Positions 1 to 5,860 of a stretch of 36,795 nt of DNA are shown piece after piece; position 1 is the first letter of the stretch, and every line of letters begins with the position of its first letter. The translations under genes were made by a program, and so were the position numbers. Origin of the DNA: Lachnospiraceae bacterium (GTDB lineage Bacteria > Bacillota > Clostridia > Lachnospirales > Lachnospiraceae). A model generated the notes under the pieces. The model did no database searches. It saw only the letters and a program-made list of their open reading frames with translations, and was not told the origin of the DNA. Location of the stretch: NCBI GenBank assembly GCA_017396145.1, contig JAFQMS010000016.1, positions 1-36,795 on the forward strand, given 5' to 3'.

Positions 1-208
1 CATTAATACCTGCCTTTGTCATGGCTTCCACAGCAACTCCCAATTGTGTGGAGAATATTTCCACAGCATCATGTTCAACATAACCAGGACGAGGATATAT
101 CTGTTTAAATTCCTTTGCTGCAATGCTTACTATGTTACTTTTGTGGTCAAATATAATGCACCTGTTAGATGTTGTTCCTGCATCTAGTGCCATCACATAT
201 TTCTTCAT
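1..208 (-). CDS. glpK: Glycerol kinase, N-terminal fragment (runs off the window)
   Basis: Only the first 69 residues are inside the window; the rest lies beyond position 1. The protein begins [20 protein letters not shown], which carries the DxGTT phosphate-1 motif of the FGGY/ASKHA sugar kinases. It continues with a [10 protein letters not shown] stretch, which is typical of glycerol kinase (QIYPKPGWVEHD in the family) rather than of xylulose or gluconate kinases. Glycerol kinase phosphorylates glycerol to sn-glycerol 3-phosphate in the cytoplasm. The ATG at 206-208 is preceded by AGGAG about 10 nt upstream. The gene follows the tRNA-Leu by 87 nt on the same strand. Identity is fairly sure; completeness of the gene cannot be judged. 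Confidence 0.86.
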   Translation of the reverse strand, partial: MKKYVMALDAGTTSNRCIIFDHKSNIVSIAAKEFKQIYPRPGYVEHDAVEIFSTQLGVAVEAMTKAGIN

Positions 209-245
209 TCTACCTTTACTCCTTTCATTTTTACATTATAAACAT

Positions 246-265
246 AAAAGCAGGTTCACACCTGC
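246..265 (-). terminator. Probable terminator of tRNA-Leu(CAG)
   Basis: On the minus strand a 6-bp GC-rich stem (GCAGGT / ACCTGC, loop GTGA, 250-265) is followed by TTTTATGTTT. It lies 30 nt past the 3' end of the tRNA and before glpK. The stem is short and the T-run only four long, so some read-through into glpK is possible. Confidence 0.5.
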
Positions 266-295
266 CCTTTGCTTTATTATATCGTTATTGATTAA

Positions 296-379
296 TGCGG
301 AATAAGGGACTTGAACCCTCACGTCGTTACCAACACATGAACCTGAATCATGCCTGTCTGCCAATTCCAGCAATTCCGC
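296..379 (-). tRNA. tRNA-Leu, anticodon CAG
   Basis: An 84-nt class II tRNA folds on the minus strand. The acceptor arms are GCGGAAT and ATTCCGC followed by the discriminator A. The D arm contains GGAATTGGCAGAC, as in other tRNA-Leu. The anticodon stem CATGA/TCATG encloses the loop TTCAGGT, giving anticodon CAG (reads CUG). A long variable arm is followed by the T loop TTCAAGT. No CCA is encoded. It closely resembles the tRNA-Leu(UAA) at 1961-2043. Its own promoter is at 430-458. Confidence 0.95.
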
Positions 380-389
380 TTATAATTGC

Positions 390-419
390 TGATAGGTTGA
401 ATTACCACACAACCTATCA
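390..419 (-). other. 10-bp hairpin in the 5' leader of tRNA-Leu(CAG)
   Basis: TGATAGGTTG (390-399) and CAACCTATCA (410-419) form a perfect 10-bp inverted repeat with a 10-nt loop. It lies wholly between the predicted start of transcription and the mature 5' end of the tRNA, so it would be part of the segment removed by RNase P. No T-run follows it, so it is not a terminator. Confidence 0.6.
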
Positions 420-429
420 ACCAAAATAC

Positions 430-458
430 ATTCTATAGCATAGGAAAGTATGTGTCAA
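430..458 (-). promoter_or_regulatory. Promoter of tRNA-Leu(CAG)
   Basis: On the minus strand TTGACA (453-458) is followed after 17 nt by TAGAAT (430-435), a near-consensus sigma-A promoter. Transcription would begin about 45 nt before the tRNA. Confidence 0.8.
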
Positions 459-487
459 GGATAATATCCGTTTACCATTTTTAGTCC

Positions 488-1144
488 TTAATTTGGCATA
501 AAGAAAATCAAAACTAATAATAACATTATCCATACAATATGATAGTAATTCTTTTCCTTAAGTAATCTCATTCTCATATACATATAAGCCGGTGCCAATG
601 CAATGGCCAACACCCACAGATATCCCACCTTATAGTTATGCTTTTTTAATATAAAATAATCTATCAGACAAAATATTGCATCCAAAAATGTTACAACCAA
701 TATAGCCGGTATATTAATTCCATTAGGGATTAATATGTTGCTTACAATAACACCCGTTAACAATGGCATAAACACTGCAATCCACATAAGTGCAGTAGTT
801 ACATCCAAATCATTTTCCATCATATGTCTGCTTGCAAATGGATTATTAGCATCCATTCTTCCCATATCAAGTCCTACTCCACCATATGTTTCTTCTATAT
901 ATCTCCCTGTTGTCTTATCATCAACCTGATAATAATCCGAAGAAACTGTCACTTTTTCCACTTCGCCACTCATTATCTTTCGTTCATTCTCACTATCTTT
1001 CATCCCCGGAAATATACCTCTTTTTTTTGCTTCGTCTTGGGCAAACTTTAGTTCCTTTGCTGAATGAAGGCTTCTGTCTGTGGTGATATATTTAATTAAT
1101 TTTTCTGAGGAAAGTCCCATTATATATTCTTCCATCTGAGTCAT
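488..1144 (-). CDS. Unknown membrane protein with four predicted helices
   Basis: I do not recognise this 218-residue protein as a named family. The first ~110 residues are soluble and charged, starting MTQMEEYIMGLSSEKLIKYI, with a helical region followed by a YGGVGLDMGRMDANNPF segment. The second half holds about four hydrophobic helices (TALMWIAVFMPLLTGVIV, then the AILVVTFLDAIFCLIDYFIL, LWVLAIALAPAYMYM and IVWIMLLLVLIFF segments). The start at 1144 is chosen because AGGAG sits 8 nt before it; an in-frame upstream ATG at 1174 has no such site. It stands alone between tRNA-Leu(CAG) and the zinc-ribbon gene. Nothing in the sequence points to a function. Confidence 0.75.
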   Translation of the reverse strand: MTQMEEYIMGLSSEKLIKYITTDRSLHSAKELKFAQDEAKKRGIFPGMKDSENERKIMSGEVEKVTVSSDYYQVDDKTTGRYIEETYGGVGLDMGRMDANNPFASRHMMENDLDVTTALMWIAVFMPLLTGVIVSNILIPNGINIPAILVVTFLDAIFCLIDYFILKKHNYKVGYLWVLAIALAPAYMYMRMRLLKEKNYYHIVWIMLLLVLIFFMPN

Positions 1145-1227
1145 ATTATTGCTCCTTTCACGTTTTGGTACCAAACATATCTTTTTCTTTCTATATTCTC
1201 ACGATAACCTAACACAAATAATAATAC

Positions 1228-1261
1228 AAGGCACTCTTAATATATTCATTAAAAGTGCCTT
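1228..1261 (-). terminator. Probable terminator after the zinc-ribbon gene
   Basis: AAGGCACT and AGTGCCTT form the base of a 12-13 bp stem with one mismatch and an 8-nt loop. On the minus strand it is followed by GTATTATTATTTG. It lies 60 nt past the stop of the gene at 1321-1794 and may also limit transcription into the next gene. Confidence 0.55.
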
Positions 1262-1320
1262 AATATTTTATAAAATCTCTTTTGTTTTACAAATAATCTA
1301 ACACAGATATCAATGCTCAA

Positions 1321-1794
1321 TTACTGAAGTTTAAAACCACATGAATTGCAGAACTTTGCTCCTTCTGAATATGTATTACCACATCCAGGACATACATTAG
1401 CATTAGTTCCTGCTGCTCCTGCGTTAGCTTCTGCAATAACATCTTTCATGTTATATCCACACTTATTGCAAAATGCCGATGTCTTATCAACTTCATTACC
1501 ACATCCAGGACAAGTAACTGTCTTTTTTAGAGCAGCCATCTGCTTCTTATAATCCTCTATAAGAGCCATAGATTCCTTAATATTATTAATGAAATTAACA
1601 TATTCATCTGGTGCATTATCTACATTAGCTTCAAAGAACTTCTTACCGATTGCATTATAATACTCAGTAATCTTCTTTTCTTCAGTTGAAACTGCACTTT
1701 TGAGTTTCTGCATCTCTGTTACGTCTTTTGCTTTCTGAGAAGCTGCTGCTCCCATGTTAGAAAGATTTTGTCCTAAATTTTCAAAAAATGCCAT
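1321..1794 (-). CDS. Double zinc-ribbon protein with helical N-terminus
   Basis: This 157-residue cytoplasmic protein has an N-terminal helical, charged region (residues ~1-90, MAFFENLGQNLSNMGAAASQ onwards) and two C-terminal zinc ribbons. The first is CPGCGN...FCNKCG (~95-112) and the second CPGCGN...FCNSCG (~135-153). They are joined by an Ala/Gly/Asn linker. Such ribbons bind Zn2+ through four cysteines and usually mediate protein contacts; the family has no single assigned function. AAGGGA lies just before the ATG. A promoter (1860-1889) and a terminator (1228-1261) flank it, so it is probably transcribed alone. Gene and zinc ribbons are sure; the role is unknown. Confidence 0.85.
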   Translation of the reverse strand: MAFFENLGQNLSNMGAAASQKAKDVTEMQKLKSAVSTEEKKITEYYNAIGKKFFEANVDNAPDEYVNFINNIKESMALIEDYKKQMAALKKTVTCPGCGNEVDKTSAFCNKCGYNMKDVIAEANAGAAGTNANVCPGCGNTYSEGAKFCNSCGFKLQ

Positions 1795-1834
1795 ATCCCT
1801 TGGTACCGCCTTTCGAAATTATCATAAGTCTTAA

Positions 1835-1856
1835 ATATGATAACATTTTATCATAT
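1835..1856. repeat. Perfect 9-bp inverted repeat upstream of the zinc-ribbon gene
   Basis: ATATGATAA (1835-1843) and TTATCATAT (1848-1856) are separated by four bases. The repeat lies between the predicted -10 box (1860-1865) and the start codon at 1794, where an operator or leader hairpin would be expected. No regulator is identified. Confidence 0.5.
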
Positions 1857-1859
1857 ATC

Positions 1860-1889
1860 ACTATAATTTACAATAGAAATCATAGTCAA
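1860..1889 (-). promoter_or_regulatory. Promoter of the zinc-ribbon gene
   Basis: On the minus strand TTGACT (1884-1889) is followed after 18 nt by TATAGT (1860-1865). This leaves a 5' leader of about 60 nt before the ATG at 1794. Confidence 0.6.
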
Positions 1890-1923
1890 TACTTTTACTA
1901 ATCAAGTAGTCTGGATTTTGCCA

Positions 1924-1954
1924 CAAAAAAATCGAGTAGTAAATCTACTCGATT
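1924..1954 (-). terminator. Terminator of tRNA-Leu(UAA)
   Basis: A perfect 10-bp stem (AATCGAGTAG / CTACTCGATT, 5-nt loop) is followed on the minus strand by a run of seven T. It begins six bases after the tRNA 3' end. This is a textbook Rho-independent terminator. Confidence 0.9.
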
Positions 1955-1960
1955 CCATCA

Positions 1961-2043
1961 TGCGGAGTAAGGGACTTGAACCCTCACGTCGCTAAGACAC
2001 ATGATCCTTAGTCATGCCTGTCTGCCAATTCCAGCAACTCCGC
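1961..2043 (-). tRNA. tRNA-Leu, anticodon UAA
   Basis: An 83-nt class II tRNA on the minus strand. The acceptor arms are GCGGAGT and ACTCCGC plus discriminator A. The D arm contains GGAATTGGCAGAC. The anticodon stem CATGA/TCATG holds loop CTAAGGA, giving anticodon UAA (reads UUA). The variable arm is long and the T loop is TTCAAGT. It is nearly identical to tRNA-Leu(CAG) at 296-379 outside the anticodon loop, variable arm and one compensated acceptor pair. It has its own promoter and terminator. Confidence 0.95.
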
Positions 2044-2092
2044 ATATATATTTCCCACTGCAAGCAGCGTTTCAAACCGCTTACAATGTTCA

Positions 2093-2121
2093 ATTATATA
2101 CATATTCTCACCATTAGTCAA
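2093..2121 (-). promoter_or_regulatory. Promoter of tRNA-Leu(UAA)
   Basis: On the minus strand TTGACT (2116-2121), 17-nt spacer, TATAAT (2093-2098). Transcription would start about 40 nt before the tRNA. Confidence 0.85.
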
Positions 2122-2414
2122 GAACTTTTTTTATTTTTCAAAACATTTTTACTACATTATTTATTCTTCCTTCAAATACTTGATTATTTCAACCTTTGTA
2201 CTCTTATAGGCAAACAAAAGAGAAAAAGTCAAAGTCAAAAAAATGCAAAGATAGAAAACAAAATAACCGACTCTCTGCTCATAATCACAGTATATCTTAT
2301 ATCATGCAATTTCATCTGAATATATTTGTACACCACAGCCACATTCATTGTAAGGATTATAGATAAAACAATGTTTGCCAGCATGACTACTATGCCTTCT
2401 ATTTTAACATTAAA
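2122..2414. other. Gene-free stretch, nothing recognised
   Basis: This AT-rich stretch between the tRNA-Leu promoter and the rplT terminator has no ORF with a credible start site on either strand and no clear hairpin or repeat. An open plus-strand frame here runs through the tRNA and has no ribosome binding site, so it was not called. Confidence 0.5.
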
Positions 2415-2446
2415 AAGAACTTTTACCTAAAAAGGCAAAAGTTCTT
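2415..2446 (-). terminator. Terminator of infC-rpmI-rplT
   Basis: On the minus strand a 13-bp stem, AAGAACTTTTGCC pairing with GGTAAAAGTTCTT, is followed by TTTTTAATG. It lies 20 nt past the rplT stop. Confidence 0.85.
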
Positions 2447-2465
2447 ATATATTCTCTGCTATTTA

Positions 2466-2822
2466 TTAAGCTAACTTAGACTTAGCAACATCAACTAATG
2501 CTGTAAATCCTTCTGGATCGTTAACTGCTAATTCAGCTAATATCTTTCTGTTAACCTGAACATTAGCAAGTTTTAAACCATACATAAACTTACTGTATGA
2601 TAAACCATTCATTCTTGCTGCTGCGTTGATTCTTGCAATCCAAAGCTGTCTAAACTGTCTCTTTCTCTCTTTTCTACCTGCGAATGATGATGCTAAAGCT
2701 CTCATTACAGACTGCTTAGCTACTCTGTACTGCTTAGATCTTGCGCCTCTATATCCTTTTGCTAACTTGAGTACACGGTTATGTTTCTTTCTTGCGTTAA
2801 GTCCGCCTTTAATTCTAGCCAT
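2466..2822 (-). CDS. rplT: 50S ribosomal protein L20
   Basis: The 118-residue basic protein starts [20 protein letters not shown] and includes the [17 protein letters not shown] and [16 protein letters not shown] segments that define L20. The length is the normal one for the family. L20 binds 23S rRNA early in large-subunit assembly. In other Firmicutes it also represses its own operon by binding the leader. It is the last gene of infC-rpmI-rplT, 30 nt after rpmI, and is followed by a terminator at 2415-2446. Confidence 0.98.
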   Translation of the reverse strand: MARIKGGLNARKKHNRVLKLAKGYRGARSKQYRVAKQSVMRALASSFAGRKERKRQFRQLWIARINAAARMNGLSYSKFMYGLKLANVQVNRKILAELAVNDPEGFTALVDVAKSKLA

Positions 2823-2852
2823 TTCTTAGTCCTCCTTACACCATATCACAAA

Positions 2853-3050
2853 TTAAAGATATGGTAAAATCTTCTTCATATTCTTTACGTTAGTTGAATC
2901 TGTCATTACTGCTTTTCTAAGATTTCTCTTTCTCTTAGCATCCTTCTTAGTTAAGATATGTCTCTTATAAGCCTTAACTCTTTTTAACTTGCCTGTACCT
3001 GTTTTCTTGAAACGCTTTGCAGCTGCTCTGCTTGTCTTCATTTTTGGCAT
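2853..3050 (-). CDS. rpmI: 50S ribosomal protein L35
   Basis: A 65-residue, strongly basic protein beginning [20 protein letters not shown], followed by [20 protein letters not shown]. These are hallmark segments of L35, and the length is standard. It is part of the large ribosomal subunit. It lies between infC (41 nt upstream) and rplT (30 nt downstream), the order conserved across bacteria, with an AGGAGG-type site before the ATG. Confidence 0.98.
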   Translation of the reverse strand: MPKMKTSRAAAKRFKKTGTGKLKRVKAYKRHILTKKDAKRKRNLRKAVMTDSTNVKNMKKILPYL

Positions 3051-3091
3051 AATAAAATCCTCCTAATCTACACTAATTCGTGTTATATAAT

Positions 3092-3598
3092 CTAGCGTTT
3101 TTCTGACAAAAACATAACCATGCTTCTGCCTTCAACCTTTGCTGGTTTATCAACTACTGCGACATCCTCAAGCTTTGCATAGAAATCATCTAAAATTCCT
3201 TTGCTTGTTGACATATGTGCCATCTCACGGCCTCTAAATCTAAGCGTTACCTTAACCTTATCACCCTTAGCAATAAACTTTCTTGCCTGATTAGCTTTAG
3301 TATTAAGGTCATTATCATCAATGTTTGGAGAAATTCTAATCTCCTTAACCTCTGTTACTTTCTGCTTTTTCTTGGCATCTTTCTCTTTTCTTGCCTGTTC
3401 GTATCTGTACTTACCATAATCAGTAATCTTACATACAGGTGGTTTTGCTGTAGGGGCAATCTTAATCAAATCAAGTCCCGCTTCTTTAGCCAGTTTCATA
3501 GCGTCCTTAGAACTCATTATACCTAACTGTTCTCCATCTTCGCTTATGACACGCACTTCTTTGTCTCTAATCTGCTCGTTAATAAATAAATCGCTAAT
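3092..3598 (-). CDS. infC: Translation initiation factor IF-3, AUU start
   Basis: IF-3 binds the 30S subunit, prevents premature 50S joining and proofreads the initiation codon. The 168-residue product reads (M)SDLFINEQIRDKEVRVI at its N-terminus. It has the ITDYGKYRYEQARKEK linker helix and ends with the C-terminal domain (KEIRISPNIDDNDL through GRSMVMFLSEKR). An ATG-initiated frame extends upstream to 3649, but those 17 residues are unlike IF-3. The correct start is the ATT at 3596-3598, nine nucleotides after GGAGG. AUU starts on infC are known to allow IF-3 to repress its own translation. First gene of the operon with rpmI and rplT. A leader with an attenuator lies upstream. Confidence 0.95.
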   Translation of the reverse strand: MSDLFINEQIRDKEVRVISEDGEQLGIMSSKDAMKLAKEAGLDLIKIAPTAKPPVCKITDYGKYRYEQARKEKDAKKKQKVTEVKEIRISPNIDDNDLNTKANQARKFIAKGDKVKVTLRFRGREMAHMSTSKGILDDFYAKLEDVAVVDKPAKVEGRSMVMFLSEKR

Positions 3599-3754
3599 AG
3601 TAGTACACCTCCAAATGCATAACGCTAATAAATAAAAAAAGATAGTCAAAGACTATCCACACAATGTACTTTATATTGACATTAACCCGAGTCATCTAAA
3701 ATGCTAAGGTGAGAGTGGATACTCTTCTTTTTAGGGTATTTACCCAACGAACAT
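3599..3754 (-). promoter_or_regulatory. infC operon leader, probable L20-type attenuator
   Basis: About 150 nt separate the predicted promoter from infC. In transcript order there is a GGGTA..TACCC hairpin (3734-3745). Next comes an AGAGT/ACTCT hairpin (3712-3725) whose loop side contains UAUCCAC. An intrinsic terminator stem follows (3641-3657). UAUCCAC (3721-3715) can pair with GUGGAUA (3660-3654), which overlaps the terminator stem, so the two folds exclude each other. Leaders of this type in front of infC-rpmI-rplT are regulated by L20 in Firmicutes. That this one binds L20 is inferred from position. Confidence 0.65.
3634..3657 (-). terminator. Leader terminator upstream of infC
   Basis: On the minus strand GATAGTC, loop TTT, GACTATC is followed by seven T. 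It stands about 35 nt before the infC start codon, so it would stop transcription before the operon unless an alternative fold forms. Confidence 0.8.
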
Positions 3755-3784
3755 ACTTTACCATACAGTCCCCATTAATGTCAA
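3755..3784 (-). promoter_or_regulatory. Promoter of the infC operon
   Basis: TTGACA (3779-3784), 18-nt spacer, TAAAGT (3755-3760) on the minus strand. The -10 box is imperfect. It is the best candidate upstream of the leader. Confidence 0.5.
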
Positions 3785-3945
3785 CACATTTTTTGTTATT
3801 TTTATTAATTTTTTCTTTCATTGCAAGATACAAAAATATCTGGTACTATTTTATAAGAAAATACATGTTATAGCAATAACTTTTTTATAAGTGCATGTGA
3901 ATTAGGTAAGTCTATACTACATTATTGTGAATACGGAGAACTACT

Positions 3946-4296
3946 ATGGGAATTATCAAGAATATAAAGCATATGGTAAACGAACTAGAAGCAGAAGAGA
4001 TAGAAAGAGAGAGTTATCAAAAGAAGAAATTAGAAAAACTTAATTCTTTAAGCAATCAAATCATAATAAAAAACGACAGCAACAGAATGGATAAGGATGA
4101 ACTTGAAGCATTTTTGCAAAACAACGAAATAACCATACCAGAAGGTGCATTCATCAACAAGGAAGGCAATATAGAATATGAAATATTAGAACGTTGTATT
4201 TATCCACCCAAGATTATCTGTCCTGACTGTGGTGGAATCACATTAGAAGGTCTGGATTTTTGTGATAAATGTGGTGGTGAGATTAATATTTTTTAA
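3946..4296 (+). CDS. Small zinc-ribbon protein with coiled-coil N-terminus
   Basis: A 116-residue protein of unknown function. Residues ~10-60 are highly charged (EAEEIERESYQKKKLEKL) and likely helical or coiled coil. The C-terminus carries one zinc ribbon, CPDCGG...FCDKCGG (~94-113). GGAG lies 10 nt before the ATG and a terminator follows directly at 4297-4330, so it is a stand-alone gene. It is one of the few plus-strand genes in this half of the window. It shares only the ribbon style with the protein at 1321-1794. Confidence 0.8.
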   Translation: MGIIKNIKHMVNELEAEEIERESYQKKKLEKLNSLSNQIIIKNDSNRMDKDELEAFLQNNEITIPEGAFINKEGNIEYEILERCIYPPKIICPDCGGITLEGLDFCDKCGGEINIF

Positions 4297-4330
4297 AACC
4301 CTCTTTCTTAGGATACTAAGCAGAGGGTTT
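4297..4330 (+). terminator. Terminator after the small zinc-ribbon gene
   Basis: AACCCTCT pairs with AGAGGGTT and an inner CTTAG pairs with CTAAG. The stem begins directly after the stop codon and is followed by TTATCTTC. Confidence 0.75.
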
Positions 4331-4361
4331 ATCTTCAACAAAACTTAATAATATACAATTC

Positions 4362-4396
4362 GAAAGCCCCCGTTCTCCTAGGTTACGGGGGCTTTC
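4362..4396 (-). terminator. Probable flagellin terminator
   Basis: A very GC-rich stem, GAAAGCCCCCGT with ACGGGGGCTTTC, 80 nt past the flagellin stop. The tail on the minus strand (GAATTGTATATTATT) is only moderately T-rich. The stem could serve either strand. Confidence 0.65.
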
Positions 4397-4475
4397 TCAT
4401 ATAATAATACTTAATGTAAAATTAGCTTTTGTATTAAGGTTATTACTCTTTTACTACCTGTAACTTACTCTACAA

Positions 4476-5291
4476 TTACTGGAGTAATGAAAGTACACCC
4501 TGGTTAGACTGGTTAGCCTGTGCAAGCATAGACTGTGCAGCCTGCTGGATAATACTGTTCTTTGAGTATGTAACCATTTCTTCAGCCATGTCAACGTCAC
4601 GAATTCTTGATTCAGCTGCCTGTAAGTTCTCAGCTGCTGTATCAACATTAGCGATTGTGTGCTCAAGTCTGTTCTGGATAGCACCGATGTTACCTCTTTC
4701 AGTTGAAACACTCTCAATTGCTGAGTTGATAGTTTCGATTGCAGTATTGTATGTATCCTGATCATCAGCGTCAAGACCAAGTGAATTAACACTTAATCCA
4801 GTAGCACTCATATCACCTATTGAAATGCTAATTGTCTGATCCTTGTTAGCACCTACATGTAACTTCTTATCAAAGCTACCGTCTAATAACTTCATTGTAT
4901 TGAACTCTGTATCAGTAGAAATTCTATCAATTTCTGCTACTAACTGATCCATCTCAGTGTTGATAGCTGCTCTATCTACTGAAGTCTCAGTACCATTAGC
5001 ACCCTGAACTGCTAACTGTCTCATTCTCTGAAGAATAGCGTGAGTCTCGTTAAGAGCACCCTCAGCTGTCTGAGCTAATGAGATACCATCCTGTGCATTT
5101 GTAGAACCCTGATTAAGACCACGAATCTGAGCTCTCATCTTCTCTGAAATTGAAAGTCCTGCTGCATCATCTGCTGCACGATTAATTCTGTAGCCTGATG
5201 ATAACTTCTCTGTTGATTTTGACTGTGATGTTACTACTGAACCTAACATTCTGTTGGCATTTGCTGCCTGCATATTGTGCTGTATTATCAT
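4476..5291 (-). CDS. fliC: Flagellin
   Basis: Structural subunit of the flagellar filament. The 271-residue protein is short: conserved D0/D1 helices at both ends and almost no variable D2/D3 insert. The N-terminus MIIQHNMQAANANRMLGSVV is followed by KLSSGYRINRAADDAAGLSI and LQRMRQLAVQGANGT. The latter is the D1 stretch that in other flagellins is seen by TLR5. The C-terminus has ESRIRDVDMAEEMVTYSK and ends QGVLSLLQ. It has no signal peptide, as expected for export by the flagellar apparatus. It has a sigma-D-type promoter (5429-5455) and a long leader with CsrA-like hairpins. The neighbouring receiver-domain genes upstream are on the same strand. Confidence 0.97.
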   Translation of the reverse strand: MIIQHNMQAANANRMLGSVVTSQSKSTEKLSSGYRINRAADDAAGLSISEKMRAQIRGLNQGSTNAQDGISLAQTAEGALNETHAILQRMRQLAVQGANGTETSVDRAAINTEMDQLVAEIDRISTDTEFNTMKLLDGSFDKKLHVGANKDQTISISIGDMSATGLSVNSLGLDADDQDTYNTAIETINSAIESVSTERGNIGAIQNRLEHTIANVDTAAENLQAAESRIRDVDMAEEMVTYSKNSIIQQAAQSMLAQANQSNQGVLSLLQ

Positions 5292-5299
5292 AATAATTA

Positions 5300-5353
5300 C
5301 CTCCTTGGTTTTAATGTCTCAAATCCTTTTGAGTACATGTGGCGGTTTCCCGC
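5300..5353 (-). promoter_or_regulatory. Flagellin leader with CsrA-type hairpins and SD site
   Basis: In transcript order there are three GGA-containing sites. First is GCGG-GAAA-CCGC (5342-5353), a tetraloop hairpin with GGA at the stem-loop junction. Second is CTCAAA-AGGA-TTTGAG (5318-5333), a perfect 6-bp stem with AGGA as the loop. Third is the Shine-Dalgarno AAGGAGG (5300-5306). A GGA in a hairpin loop plus a second at the SD is the arrangement that CsrA binds in the Bacillus subtilis hag leader. That CsrA binds here is inferred; csrA and fliW are not in the window. Confidence 0.6.
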
Positions 5354-5428
5354 GTTAATTGTTATTTTTTCTTAACATCCGTTGCACCTAGGATTGCTTG
5401 AATGTTATTTTTGTTTCTTACACCTTAT

Positions 5429-5455
5429 ATATCGGAGCTTAATTTATATACTTAA
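5429..5455 (-). promoter_or_regulatory. Sigma-D (sigma-28) type flagellin promoter
   Basis: On the minus strand TTAA (5452-5455), a 15-nt spacer, then TCCGATAT (5429-5436). This fits the TAAA-N15-GCCGATAT consensus for the motility sigma factor. It implies a leader of about 130 nt before the flagellin start. It lies directly after the stop codon of the upstream receiver gene. Confidence 0.85.
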
Positions 5456-5474
5456 CCCCTAAAATTAAATTTTT

Positions 5475-5822
5475 TTATTTTTTTATAAATTTTTTTATTT
5501 CCTTTGATATTACCCCATCTTCACATGGTAACTGAATTACCAAATCATTATTAGTTACATGTCCTATGTTTTCTTTTGTCAGATAAACAACTGGGAGATT
5601 CTTATACTTAAGATTACTTCTTATCTTCCTCACCATATCTTCCGGACAATTATTAGATGAAAGACCATCTCCCATTACTAGAAGTTCAATATCTTTTTGC
5701 CTTAACACCTTAAGCATCCATTCTTCTGTTCTTGCCGGATATATTACAAATTCCTTATCTAATTCATATTGCACTTTCAAAATATTGGATTTCGATGAAT
5801 CCGCCACAATAATCTGTTGCAT
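5475..5822 (-). CDS. Stand-alone degenerate receiver-domain protein
   Basis: This 115-residue protein is the size of a single CheY-like domain. It begins MQQIIVADSS, so one of the two usual acidic residues is present (D8) and the other is Ala7. The phospho-acceptor position is filled by D52 (LLVMGDG). Thr82 (PVVYLTKEN) matches the conserved Thr/Ser. The conserved Lys of the K-P pair is Leu98 (IQLPCED). It has no output domain. It probably works through protein contact and may be poorly phosphorylated. It is 38 nt after the receiver-HPt gene, in the operon led by the clpX paralogue. No terminator separates it from the flagellin promoter. The family resemblance is fairly clear, the role unknown. 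Confidence 0.75.
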   Translation of the reverse strand: MQQIIVADSSKSNILKVQYELDKEFVIYPARTEEWMLKVLRQKDIELLVMGDGLSSNNCPEDMVRKIRSNLKYKNLPVVYLTKENIGHVTNNDLVIQLPCEDGVISKEIKKFIKK

Positions 5823-5860
5823 AAAATCCCCATACCTTTCCTTGTCATGTATATCACATT

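Noticed and set aside
2014-2319. Plus-strand open frame of 101 codons
   Set aside because: It starts inside tRNA-Leu(UAA), has no ribosome binding site, and has AT-driven composition.
4297-4396. Two nearby hairpins considered as a repeat or CRISPR start
   Set aside because: The stems differ in sequence and each fits a terminator of a flanking gene; no spaced repeats are present.
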